57,266 nt of DNA, from assembly GCA_947063875.1 (NCBI GenBank), contig CAMSTY010000017.1, forward strand, positions 1-57,266. Reading direction: 5' to 3'. This document shows positions 1 to 7,295 of this stretch, piece after piece (positions within the stretch are counted from its first letter, which is position 1; every line of letters starts with the position of its first letter). The translations under genes were made by a program, and so were the position numbers. The notes beneath the pieces were generated by a model. That model saw only the letters and a list, made by a program, of their open reading frames with translations. It searched no databases and was not told the DNA's origin. Source of the DNA: an uncultured bacterium. GTDB taxonomy: Bacteria > Bacillota > Clostridia > Lachnospirales > Lachnospiraceae.

Positions 1-204
1 CTTGCAATGGCAAGAAAGTATTGAAGTACCCGTATTTCCATATATCTGCTCCTTGCTGTCTGTTTATTGTCTGCCGTACGTTGAAAGAATGTCCTATGTA
101 TTTTAGGGGATAGGAACCAATCGGCAGGATTGACTGACTTAAAAAAAAATTCTATCATAGTTTTCCATAGTTTTCAACTATACAAACAAATTAAATATAA
201 GTAT

Positions 205-233
205 TTGTTATTTGATTTTGTCTTTACTATAAT
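205..233 (+). promoter_or_regulatory. sigma-A-like promoter ahead of the MATE gene
   Basis: A TTGTTA hexamer at 205-210 and a perfect TATAAT at 228-233 are separated by exactly 17 bases, in an AT-rich stretch. It would start a leader of roughly 210 bases before the MATE start at 453. The first 200 bases of the window hold no gene I can support. Confidence 0.6.
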
Positions 234-250
234 ATACTTGAGTTTTAAGA

Positions 251-286
251 AGGAGGTTTCGGAGAGTGAAAGGTTATAGCCATTAA
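251..286 (+). other. possible six-codon leader ORF with strong ribosome site
   Basis: An AGGAGG at 251-256 sits nine bases before a GTG at 266, which opens only six sense codons (VKGYSH) before TAA at 284-286. It lies inside the long leader of the MATE gene. Such an isolated strong ribosome site could be a leader peptide or a remnant of a lost gene. The rest of the leader up to 452 shows no clear terminator hairpin. Confidence 0.25.
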
Positions 287-452
287 CCATATCTTTGCTT
301 TTGATAAGCCGAAGAACTTGAAGAAGCGGCCTGGATTTAAACTCCGGCAGCGCCCAGATAGATTGCGGCAAGGAGACTGAATGAGCTGTGGGAATTTGGG
401 CGTAGTCTATAAAAAACAGGAAAAGTAATTTTATGTGTAGGAGGAAAAGAAG

Positions 453-1892
453 ATGACAGAAGAATCTAATGCCGGTAACCCAATGGGAACAGAAAGGGTG
501 TCCGGATTAGTATTGAGAACCGGGGTTCCACTGATGATTTCACTGCTGATCAATTCCCTTTATAATTTTGTGGACAGTGTATTTGTTTCCAGAATATCAG
601 AAGAAGCGTTGACGGCCTTGTCCCTGGCGGCTCCAGTACAGATTCTCATGTCTGCCATGGGCCTTGGCATTGCTGTGGGGCTAAATGCGGTCATCTCCAA
701 AGCATTAGGCGAAGGGGATCAGGAAAAGGTGAAAAAGACGGCATCGGCCGCACTGGTGCTGGCTTTTCTGGCATGGGTACTGGTGTCTTTTCTGGAAGTG
801 TCAGCTATGAGGCCGTATTTCAGGTGGCAGTCTGGAGGGAATGAGACGATTATGGATTATGGAATTCCCTATCTGCGCATATGTATGCTCGGTTCCCTGG
901 GAATGATGGGACAGTGGGTATTTGACCGCTTTGTCATGGCAAGCGGCAAATCGTCCCTGTTTTTATTTACACTGTCAGCGGCATCCATTACGAATTTGAT
1001 TTTAGATCCGATTCTTATTTTTGGGTATTTTGGCATTCCGGCAATGGGAACGGCTGGAGCCGCCCTCGCAACGGTAATCGGGCAGTGGGTCGGGTGTTTT
1101 GCCGGATATGGGATCAACTGTCGGTGGAATCGGGAGATACCAATCCATTTTACGGCAAAGGCGGATAAAGGCTGCATGGCGGCTATTCTAAAGGTAGGAA
1201 TTCCCAGTACACTGGTGCAGGCTGTTTCTTCGGTACTGGCCATCTATGTAAACTCCGTTCTTATGGTTATTACTCCAACAGCAGTTGCGGTGTACGGCGC
1301 CTGTGTAAAGATTCAGGGGCTTGTGACGGTGGGGGTAAACGGCATGGGAAGCGGACTGATCCCTATCGTAGCTTACAACTACGGCGCCAAAAAGCCAAAG
1401 AGAATTTACCAGAGCTGCAGATGGGCGATGCTTTATTCTGTGATATTTTACAGTATATTATTCCTGATAATGGAGGTTTTTCCGGAATGGGTGCTGTTAT
1501 TGTTTGATGCTTCTGCGGAAATGCTTTCCATCGGTGTAACGGCACTTCGGATCTTGGCGGTAAGCTATCTTCTTTCCAATGTATGTCTTATTTACTCGGC
1601 AGCATTTCAGGGACTTGGACTGGGAGTACAGAGCATGCTGCTTACATTGGGCAGGCAGGTGGTTTTGCCGGTGGTATTTATTGCAGCCTTCTCTCATTTT
1701 GGAAATCCGACGTTGATCTGGCTGGCATTTGTACTGGCAGAGGCCGTTGTAATACCGATTGGAATCTTTCTTTGGCGAAGAGAGTCGGATAAAGTTTTAA
1801 AGAACTTAAAATGGGAAGAAAACAGAAGGCTTGAAACACAAAGTAAAAGTAGCAATAAATTTTACTGCTTAACAGTTGAAATTTCCGAGTGA
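453..1892 (+). CDS. MATE-family multidrug/metabolite exporter
   Basis: This 479-residue integral membrane protein has about twelve hydrophobic segments arranged as two similar halves, the usual size and layout of MATE exporters. Typical family landmarks are the N-terminal NSLYNFVDSVFVS segment of helix 1, the LDPILIFG segment near residue 190 and NYGAKKPKR near residue 310. These pumps expel cationic drugs or metabolites in exchange for Na+ or H+; the substrate cannot be told from sequence. The start is set by AGGAGG just upstream of ATG 453. The C-terminal 40 residues are polar and unusually long. It is followed by a large inverted repeat rather than another gene, so it is probably transcribed alone from the promoter near 205-233. 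A second MATE gene lies at 51005. Confidence 0.9.
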   Translation: MTEESNAGNPMGTERVSGLVLRTGVPLMISLLINSLYNFVDSVFVSRISEEALTALSLAAPVQILMSAMGLGIAVGLNAVISKALGEGDQEKVKKTASAALVLAFLAWVLVSFLEVSAMRPYFRWQSGGNETIMDYGIPYLRICMLGSLGMMGQWVFDRFVMASGKSSLFLFTLSAASITNLILDPILIFGYFGIPAMGTAGAALATVIGQWVGCFAGYGINCRWNREIPIHFTAKADKGCMAAILKVGIPSTLVQAVSSVLAIYVNSVLMVITPTAVAVYGACVKIQGLVTVGVNGMGSGLIPIVAYNYGAKKPKRIYQSCRWAMLYSVIFYSILFLIMEVFPEWVLLLFDASAEMLSIGVTALRILAVSYLLSNVCLIYSAAFQGLGLGVQSMLLTLGRQVVLPVVFIAAFSHFGNPTLIWLAFVLAEAVVIPIGIFLWRRESDKVLKNLKWEENRRLETQSKSSNKFYCLTVEISE

Positions 1893-1897
1893 CCTGA

Positions 1898-1959
1898 CTA
1901 CATAACGCCAGCCATATATGTTTAACCAGTGCAGTCCGGTAAACTCTGGCGTTATGTAG
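1898..1959. repeat. 14-bp perfect inverted repeat (stem-loop) after the MATE gene
   Basis: Arms at 1898-1911 (CTACATAACGCCAG) and 1946-1959 are perfectly complementary around a 34-base loop. No T-run follows, so it is not a classical intrinsic terminator. The remainder of 1893-2168 contains no convincing gene. Confidence 0.6.
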
Positions 1960-2168
1960 TATAACCGGCAGACAGATACTTGTTTGGTGAATGACTTTAT
2001 AATTGAGAAATCTGCAAGAATTCATTTAGAAATTGTTTATTTTTATGTTAGAGCCATGTTATCTGTGTCCGGTATCCTTATCATAGACATCAGGAAAGAA
2101 CAGCAGGATGGGAAAGAAAACGCAGAGAAATGTAAGTTAAAAATTTCAGATAATCAGGAGGAAAAATC

Positions 2169-3032
2169 ATGAAGACAAGAGAAATCAGACAGGAGTATTT
2201 GACAGGAGAAAGAGCATTATTCCAGGGAGAGAATTTGAAGATCTACGACAGCATTTTTGCAGATGGAGAGTCGCCGCTGAAAGAGAGCCATGATATCGAA
2301 CTGGAGGACTGCATGTTCAAATGGAAGTATCCCTTCTGGTATGCGAAGAATATTACCGCCAGAAACTGTACCTGGTTTGAGATGGCCCGTGCAGGGGTAT
2401 GGTATACGGACAATATCACGGTGGAAAACGCAGTGATCGAGGCCCCGAAGAATTTCCGTCGCTGCAGGGGCGTAAATTTACAAAATGTAAATTTTCCCAA
2501 TGCGGCCGAAACACTTTGGAATTGTGAGGATGTGACAATGGAACATGTGACGGCTAAAGGCGACTACTTTGCCATGAACAGCCAGAATATGGTGCTGCGG
2601 GATTTCCAGCTGGTGGGCAACTATTCCTTTGACGGGGTAAAGAATATGGAGATTCATAATGCCCGGATGCTTTCCAAGGATGCTTTCTGGAACAGCGAGA
2701 ATGTGACGGTATGTGATTCCTTCATTTCCGGAGAATATCTGGGTTGGAATGCAAAGAATCTGACTCTGGTAAATTGTACGATTGAGAGCCTTCAGGGTAT
2801 GTGTTACATTGATAACCTGGTGATGAAGAACTGTAAGCTTCTGAACACCACCCTGGCGTTTGAGTATTCCACGGTGGATGCAGAAATCACAGGAAAGATT
2901 GACAGTGTGATGAACCCTTCCGGCGGTGTGATCCGGGCAGACAGCATTGATGAATTGATTGTTGAAAAGGATAAGGTAGATCCATCAAAGACAAAGATCA
3001 TATGCAGAAGAGAGCTGAAGGAGGTGGTATGA
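2169..3032 (+). CDS. DUF3737 family protein (right-handed beta-helix-like repeats)
   Basis: The 287-residue protein matches my recollection of the DUF3737 family, widespread in Firmicutes. It is built of short repeats with regularly spaced asparagine and hydrophobic residues (for example AKNITARNCTWF, TDNITVENAVIE, AKNLTLVNCTIE), the pattern of a beta-helix. There is no signal peptide, so it should be cytosolic. The biochemical role is unknown. The start follows AGGAGG with normal spacing. The last codons overlap the LysE gene in the ATGA style, so the two are translationally coupled. This family is often seen near redox and efflux genes of the kind found later in the window, which is context rather than evidence of function. 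Confidence 0.8.
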   Translation: MKTREIRQEYLTGERALFQGENLKIYDSIFADGESPLKESHDIELEDCMFKWKYPFWYAKNITARNCTWFEMARAGVWYTDNITVENAVIEAPKNFRRCRGVNLQNVNFPNAAETLWNCEDVTMEHVTAKGDYFAMNSQNMVLRDFQLVGNYSFDGVKNMEIHNARMLSKDAFWNSENVTVCDSFISGEYLGWNAKNLTLVNCTIESLQGMCYIDNLVMKNCKLLNTTLAFEYSTVDAEITGKIDSVMNPSGGVIRADSIDELIVEKDKVDPSKTKIICRRELKEVV

Positions 3033-3652
3033 GCCTGTTTTTGAAGGGAATTCTGATCGGACTGCTCTTTGGCGTACCTGTGGGGGCTGTCGGAGCCATG
3101 ACCGTGCAGAGGACCTGGGAACATGGGATAAAAGCCGGACTTCTTACAGGAATGGGGTCATCGGCAGCAGATTGCATTTATGCGGGAATCGGGGCTTTTG
3201 GGCTGACCATAGTGTCAGATTTTCTTCTGGAATACCAGACGGTTATCCATTTGGCAGGAGGAGGCATTGTCCTGTTGATGGGAATCCGTCTGCTTCTCCG
3301 AAAAGGAGGGGCGGCGGAAGTTCCGGCAGTGTCAGGAATATTTAAGATATTTTTGTCGTCCTTTGCCGTAGGGATTACGAATCCGGCGGCAATATTAACT
3401 TTCCTGTTTGCTTTTTCCTGGTTTGGCATTGCGGGAGGCAGTGCAGGAAAAAATGGCTGGCTGGTGGTTTTTGGAGTATTTATCGGAACCTATTTCTGGT
3501 GGGGAGGGCTGACCGCTGTGGTTGCTTTTGCCAGAAGAAAGAAAAGGACAGAAAGTTTCCGGAAGATGAACCGGATTTTCGGGGCAGTTTTAAGCCTGTT
3601 TGGAATCCTTGTTTTGATACGGGCAATTCCCACAGGAATTCCTTATCAATAA
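3029..3652 (+). CDS. LysE/RhtB-family amino-acid exporter
   Basis: This 207-residue membrane protein with about six hydrophobic helices has the LysE signature near the N-terminus (GLLFGVPVGAVGAM) and the NPAAILTFLFAF segment in the middle. LysE/RhtB carriers export amino acids or derivatives such as homoserine, threonine or cysteine metabolites. The ATG at 3029 is preferred over an in-frame ATG at 3002 because GGAGGTGG precedes it and it overlaps the previous stop as ATGA. With a PatB-type C-S lyase downstream, export of a thiol or amino-acid product is possible, but the substrate is inference. Confidence 0.85.
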   Translation: MSLFLKGILIGLLFGVPVGAVGAMTVQRTWEHGIKAGLLTGMGSSAADCIYAGIGAFGLTIVSDFLLEYQTVIHLAGGGIVLLMGIRLLLRKGGAAEVPAVSGIFKIFLSSFAVGITNPAAILTFLFAFSWFGIAGGSAGKNGWLVVFGVFIGTYFWWGGLTAVVAFARRKKRTESFRKMNRIFGAVLSLFGILVLIRAIPTGIPYQ

Positions 3653-3682
3653 ACAGAATAGTGAAAAGAGGAGTGGAAGAAA

Positions 3683-4411
3683 ATGAAAAAAATATGGATA
3701 GTGCTATGGGTTATGGTTATCTTATTTTCTCTGACTGCGTGCAGAGAGGACAACGGGCAGGCTTGGGCTTCCATCTTAGCACCAGAGTCATCAAGAACAG
3801 AAAGCATGCCACAGCCTACCGTTTATCAGGAAACGGAGAGTGCCAATGCACAGGAAGCGCAATCTGCAGATAGAAATGCAACCGAAAATGCAACAGAATC
3901 CGTGGCAGAAGATATACAGGAGCTCTCTGTTTCTGATTCAACAGGAAGCATGGCAGAATCAGCGGAGGATATAAGTGAAGCAAAGCCTGTACAGGAAACA
4001 GAAATGAATGAAGCAGGTGGAATGGAAACAGATACCCAAAATGATGGAGAGGAGAATGCAGAGATGAATATGAAGGTACAGGTTGGTGATACGATATTTT
4101 CAGCCACATTGGAAGAGAACGTAGCAGTATCTGCTTTGGTGGATATGATGCGGGAAAGTCCGGTAGTGCTTCAAATGAGCGACTATTCCGGCTTTGAAAA
4201 GGTAGGCCCTTTGGGAACCAGCCTTCCTGCAGACAACAGTCAGACCACAACCCACGCCGGAGACATTGTCTTGTATAACGGAAACCAGATCGTTATTTTT
4301 TACGGCTCTAATTCCTGGAGCTATACAAGGCTGGGACATATTGATGATCTGACGGGTTGGGAAGAGGCTCTTGGAAACGGGGATGTGACTGTGACATTTT
4401 CTTTGAATTAA
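3683..4411 (+). CDS. lipoprotein with a cyclophilin-like domain
   Basis: The 242-residue product has a Sec signal and lipobox (SLTAC, Cys20), then a long acidic and Ser/Thr/Gln-rich linker to about residue 130, then a C-terminal cyclophilin-like fold. That domain starts near the MKVQVGDTIFSATLEEN segment and shows the conserved GFEKVGPLG, GDIVLYNGNQIVIFYG and HIDD elements of the cyclophilin-like family (Pfam Cyclophil_like2, from memory). It should be anchored on the outer face of the membrane. Members of this family are not proven prolyl isomerases. The same domain recurs fused to a flavodoxin-like domain in the lipoprotein at 45581. It sits 30 bases after the LysE gene and 27 bases before the PatB gene, so it is probably in one operon. 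Confidence 0.8.
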   Translation: MKKIWIVLWVMVILFSLTACREDNGQAWASILAPESSRTESMPQPTVYQETESANAQEAQSADRNATENATESVAEDIQELSVSDSTGSMAESAEDISEAKPVQETEMNEAGGMETDTQNDGEENAEMNMKVQVGDTIFSATLEENVAVSALVDMMRESPVVLQMSDYSGFEKVGPLGTSLPADNSQTTTHAGDIVLYNGNQIVIFYGSNSWSYTRLGHIDDLTGWEEALGNGDVTVTFSLN

Positions 4412-4438
4412 ATACGATAGAAAGTTTGGAGGTGCAAT

Positions 4439-5620
4439 ATGCCTTACAATTTTGATGAACCTGTCAACAGGAGAAATACCCATTCACTGAAATGGGATGT
4501 GAAAGAGCAGGAGCTGCCTATGTGGGTGGCAGATATGGATTTTCAGACAGCGCCGGACATTCAGGAGGCAATCCGGGAAAGGGCAGCCCATGGTGTATTT
4601 GGCTATTCCATTGTGCCTGAGGAATGGTATCAGGCATATATGGACTGGTGGGAGAGACGGCATCATTTTTCCATGGAAAAGGAGTGGCTTGTTTTCTGTA
4701 CGGGAGTGGTTCCGGCTATTTCCAGTATGGTGCGCAAGCTGACGACAGCGGGAGAAAATGTTTTGGTTCAGACGCCGGTTTACAATATTTTCTTCAATTC
4801 CATTGTAAATAACGGAAGGAACATTGCGGAAAACCCGTTACGATATGACGGAAACACCTATCAGATGGATTTTGAAGATCTGGAACGAAAACTTTCTGAT
4901 CCCCAGACCACGCTGATGATTCTATGCAATCCCCATAATCCGGTGGGAAGAATCTGGAGCAGAGAGGAACTGGAGCAGGTTGGCGAGCTGTGCAGGAAAT
5001 ATCATGTGACTGTGATTTCCGATGAAATCCATTGTGATCTGACCAGTCCTGGTCAGGAATATATTCCCTTTGCCTCGGTTTCGGATAACTGTAAGAATAA
5101 CAGTATTACCTGCATGGCTCCCACAAAAGCCTTTAATCTGGCCGGACTGCAGACAGCAGCAGTGGCCGTTCCAAATCCCAACCTGCGGCATAAGGTCTGG
5201 CGGGGACTGAATACGGATGAGGTGGCAGAACCGAATTCCTTTGCGGTGGAGGCGGCTGTGGCTGCATTTACGAAAGGGGAGGCGTGGCTGGATTCTTTAA
5301 GAGAGTATATCCAGGAAAACAAAAATTTTGTGGAGAATTTTTTGAAGAAAGAGGATTTGCATATCAGGCCGGTTCCTTCACAGGCCACCTATCTTTTATG
5401 GCTGGACTGCCGGGAAATGCAGGGGTGTGCTGCTGAGTTTACACAATATTTGAGAGAGCATACAGGACTGTATTTGTCGGAGGGACAACAGTATGGGGAA
5501 AGCGGATGTTTCTTTATCAGAATGAACATAGCCTGTCCCAGAAGACGGCTGGAGGATGGGATGAAACGGCTTGCAGAAGGAGCCAGAAGTTATGAGGAAT
5601 GGACACTTTCCCAATGCTGA
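4439..5620 (+). CDS. PatB/MalY-type PLP-dependent C-S lyase (aminotransferase fold I)
   Basis: This 393-residue protein is a fold-type I aminotransferase of the MalY/PatB group. The opening FDEPVNRRNTHSLKWD, the LPMWVADMDF segment and VISDEIHCDL are hallmarks, and Lys230 in APTKAFNLAGLQ is the PLP-binding lysine. The family cleaves cystathionine and related beta C-S substrates to thiol (or H2S), pyruvate and ammonia, in the cytosol. The start follows GGAGGTGC with seven-base spacing. It is last in a run of LysE exporter, lipoprotein and lyase, which suggests handling and export of a sulfur amino acid or thiol (inference). A perfect inverted repeat overlaps its stop codon. Confidence 0.9.
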   Translation: MPYNFDEPVNRRNTHSLKWDVKEQELPMWVADMDFQTAPDIQEAIRERAAHGVFGYSIVPEEWYQAYMDWWERRHHFSMEKEWLVFCTGVVPAISSMVRKLTTAGENVLVQTPVYNIFFNSIVNNGRNIAENPLRYDGNTYQMDFEDLERKLSDPQTTLMILCNPHNPVGRIWSREELEQVGELCRKYHVTVISDEIHCDLTSPGQEYIPFASVSDNCKNNSITCMAPTKAFNLAGLQTAAVAVPNPNLRHKVWRGLNTDEVAEPNSFAVEAAVAAFTKGEAWLDSLREYIQENKNFVENFLKKEDLHIRPVPSQATYLLWLDCREMQGCAAEFTQYLREHTGLYLSEGQQYGESGCFFIRMNIACPRRRLEDGMKRLAEGARSYEEWTLSQC

Positions 5621-5640
5621 TATACGATTTCAGCATTGGG
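5610..5640. repeat. inverted repeat overlapping the PatB stop codon
   Basis: Arms at 5610-5620 (CCCAATGCTGA) and 5630-5640 pair perfectly around nine bases, and the stop codon lies in the first arm. It is followed by A residues, not T residues, so a role in mRNA 3' stability is as likely as termination. Confidence 0.55.
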
Positions 5641-5679
5641 AAAAAATCTATCATTTTGCTAAAGAGAGAAGGTGGTAGC

Positions 5680-5951
5680 TTGGGAAAAGGATAATCGTAA
5701 CCTTTTCCGACCCGGAAGAACAGGTTGTAGAAAAAATCAAGGCAGTATTGGCGGAAGACCATGAAATGGAGTGTATCTCCATTGTAGACGGAAAAGAAAT
5801 GACGTTTGGTGATGTGGAGATACGGACAAAGCAGCGGAAAGCCTTTTTCAAAGGAAAAGAAGTGGAATTGACTCCAAGAGAGTTTGATGTCCTGTATACA
5901 CTTGCTTATTATCATGGTATTGAAAGCAGTGTATACTCCATAAGAATTTAG
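5680..5951 (+). pseudogene. truncated winged-helix (OmpR-type) DNA-binding protein remnant
   Basis: The open frame from about 5691 reads RIIVTFSDPEEQVVEKIKAV and then FGDVEIRTKQRKAFFKGKEV followed by ELTPREFDVLYTLAYYHG. This matches the start of the small stand-alone winged-helix regulators common in Lachnospiraceae. The usual recognition helix and wing, about 40 more residues, are missing: the frame diverges after YYHG and stops at 5949. A ribosome site (GAAGGTGG) and TTG at 5680 are one base out of frame with it, as if one A was lost from the AAAA run at 5685-5688. It is therefore damaged at both ends and should not make a working regulator. Confidence 0.65.
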
Positions 5952-6110
5952 AATCGTTGGCATGATGACTATACGATCATAATTATTCCTTTCAAAACGG
6001 AAGGGACTACTGCCTTCCTGTACCATGATTTGCAATTATCCTTTTTTGTCAATTTTACCTCCATGGATCGATTTAGGGAAGCTTTTTCAGCCGCTTTAAA
6101 GGTTTTTTAG
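5952..6110 (+). pseudogene. unrecognised C-terminal gene fragment
   Basis: The frame reading from 5952 to the TAG at 6108-6110 encodes a protein-like tail beginning NRWHDDYTIIIIPFKTEG and ending FREAFSAALKVF. It has no start codon of its own and begins right after the broken winged-helix gene. I do not recognise the family. It looks like the far end of a gene whose front was deleted together with the end of the regulator. Confidence 0.3.
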
Positions 6111-6184
6111 AGATTACTCTGGTAGAATGGAAAAAACAAAGAAATATTGGATAAACGGTGAATTTTATGTGACAGGAGAACGAC

Positions 6185-6754
6185 ATGAAAAAGAAAACAG
6201 GAAAAATGATCTTATTAACGGGAGTGCTGTGCATCTTAAGCCTTGCAGCATGTGCTTGTGGAAAGACGGAGGAGGCATCAGAGACCCAGGAATCACAGGT
6301 GGTTCAGGAAGAACTGCCCCCGGAGGACAATACAGAGGATGAGGTTTCCACTCCGGAACCGGCAGCAGATACGGAGGGAAATGAACCGGAAGCACAAAGC
6401 CAAAGTACATTTACAGAATGGGTAAACAGCGTTCCTGATTTGGAAGGAGATATTAAAGATTTGAAGGATGGACAGCTTACCGTGATAGAGGCTATAACAG
6501 AAAAATCAGATAATGGCGGTGATATTATAGTGGTTCCTGGCGGTGGGGATGATTCTGAATTTAACAAGATTGAGGTTACATACGATGAAAATACTCTGTT
6601 TGCTATAAGAACGATTTACGATGGAGGAGCCAGATCAGAAATGTCAACAGCAACAGCGGCAGACCAAACATCTGGTCAGTTCATTCAGGTGTGGGGAAGT
6701 TCTTCCGGCAACGGACTGAAGGCAACCCAGATCTGTATCGTAGAAGTGGAGTAA
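6185..6754 (+). CDS. hypothetical lipoprotein
   Basis: The 189-residue product starts with a lysine-rich signal, a hydrophobic stretch and a lipobox (LAAC, Cys23), followed by an acidic low-complexity linker to about residue 75. The mature C-terminal part, from TFTEWVNSVPDLEG to the end, includes a glycine/aspartate-rich turn (VPGGGDDSEF) and beta-rich sequence ending in ICIVEVE. I do not recognise the domain. It should be anchored on the outer membrane face. The start follows AGGAG with normal spacing. It lies between two decayed loci and has no obvious operon partners. Confidence 0.7.
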   Translation: MKKKTGKMILLTGVLCILSLAACACGKTEEASETQESQVVQEELPPEDNTEDEVSTPEPAADTEGNEPEAQSQSTFTEWVNSVPDLEGDIKDLKDGQLTVIEAITEKSDNGGDIIVVPGGGDDSEFNKIEVTYDENTLFAIRTIYDGGARSEMSTATAADQTSGQFIQVWGSSSGNGLKATQICIVEVE

Positions 6755-6763
6755 ACCATTACC

Positions 6764-7020
6764 TGCTCTCTTGGCAGGGATAACATCCTTGCCAGGGGAG
6801 AAGCCGCCGGAGGGGGCCAGGTGTTTGGAAACCATCTGTGCGAGGAGGAATTAAAGCCGGTATTTGACAAGGCTATGGAGTGAGGACTGAATCTGTGGGA
6901 CACCGCTGCTGTTTATGGTGAGGGCAGTTCAGAACGTATCTTGGGAATTTTTTAAAAAATATATCCAGGCAGGATGTGATTCTCTCGACAAAATTCACAC
7001 CTCGGATTGCCGGCGATTGA
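6764..7020 (+). pseudogene. decayed aldo/keto reductase N-terminal fragment
   Basis: The frame around 6797 reads GQVFGNHLCEEELKPVFDKA, then an in-frame TGA at 6881-6883, then GLNLWDTAAVYGEGSSERIL, which is the characteristic aldo/keto reductase Asp-x-Ala-x-x-Tyr region. A one-base loss near 6945 shifts the frame, after which NISRQDVILSTKFTPRIA continues the family pattern until a stop at 7018. No start codon is evident. A nonsense codon and a frameshift in about 250 bases mark it as dead. It is immediately followed by a flavoprotein remnant, the same gene order as the intact pair at 26866-28523. Confidence 0.7.
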
Positions 7021-7028
7021 TTCACCGG

Positions 7029-7166
7029 ATGCCGGGAGAAGCTTTGGAAGATCAGGAAGGCCGTGAAACCATGAGAAGCCTGGGGCAGAATATGGCATAT
7101 TTGCTCAATACCCTGGAAGAATGGCTTGGAATTCTTGATTGGCCTGAGTGGGAGAATCGGAAATGA
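7029..7166 (+). pseudogene. C-terminal remnant of an NAD(P)H-flavodoxin-type oxidoreductase
   Basis: The 45 codons read MPGEALEDQEGRETMRSLGQ followed by NMAYLLNTLEEWLGI. This matches the C-terminal end of the intact flavoprotein at 27888 (EGMQTMRILGKNMAYFLKC). The FMN-binding N-terminal two thirds are absent, so it cannot be functional. It directly follows the dead aldo/keto reductase, apparently joined by an internal deletion. Confidence 0.6.
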
Positions 7167-7187
7167 TTTTTTTATAGACATAAGTTT

Positions 7188-7239
7188 GCTCCTCATAGGA
7201 TAGTTTTTGGATAGTTCCATTGTCTGTCCTATGGGGAGC
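7188..7239. repeat. inverted repeat between convergent genes
   Basis: Arms GCTCCTCATAGGA and TCCTATGGGGAGC pair with one mismatch. It lies in the gap between the plus-strand remnants and the end of the minus-strand binding-protein gene, a likely place for a bidirectional terminator, although no long T-run follows on either strand. Confidence 0.4.
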
Positions 7240-7295
7240 GTATTCCCTTCACGCATCGCGGGGTTTTTGCTATTTTAGAGATGTATCATCATGGA

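Noticed and set aside
174-371. 65-codon minus-strand ORF in the MATE leader
   Set aside because: No ribosome site, no family resemblance, and it runs across the promoter of the MATE gene.
1984-2172. 62-codon plus-strand ORF before the DUF3737 gene
   Set aside because: No ribosome site and low-complexity composition; it overlaps the ribosome site and start of the real gene.
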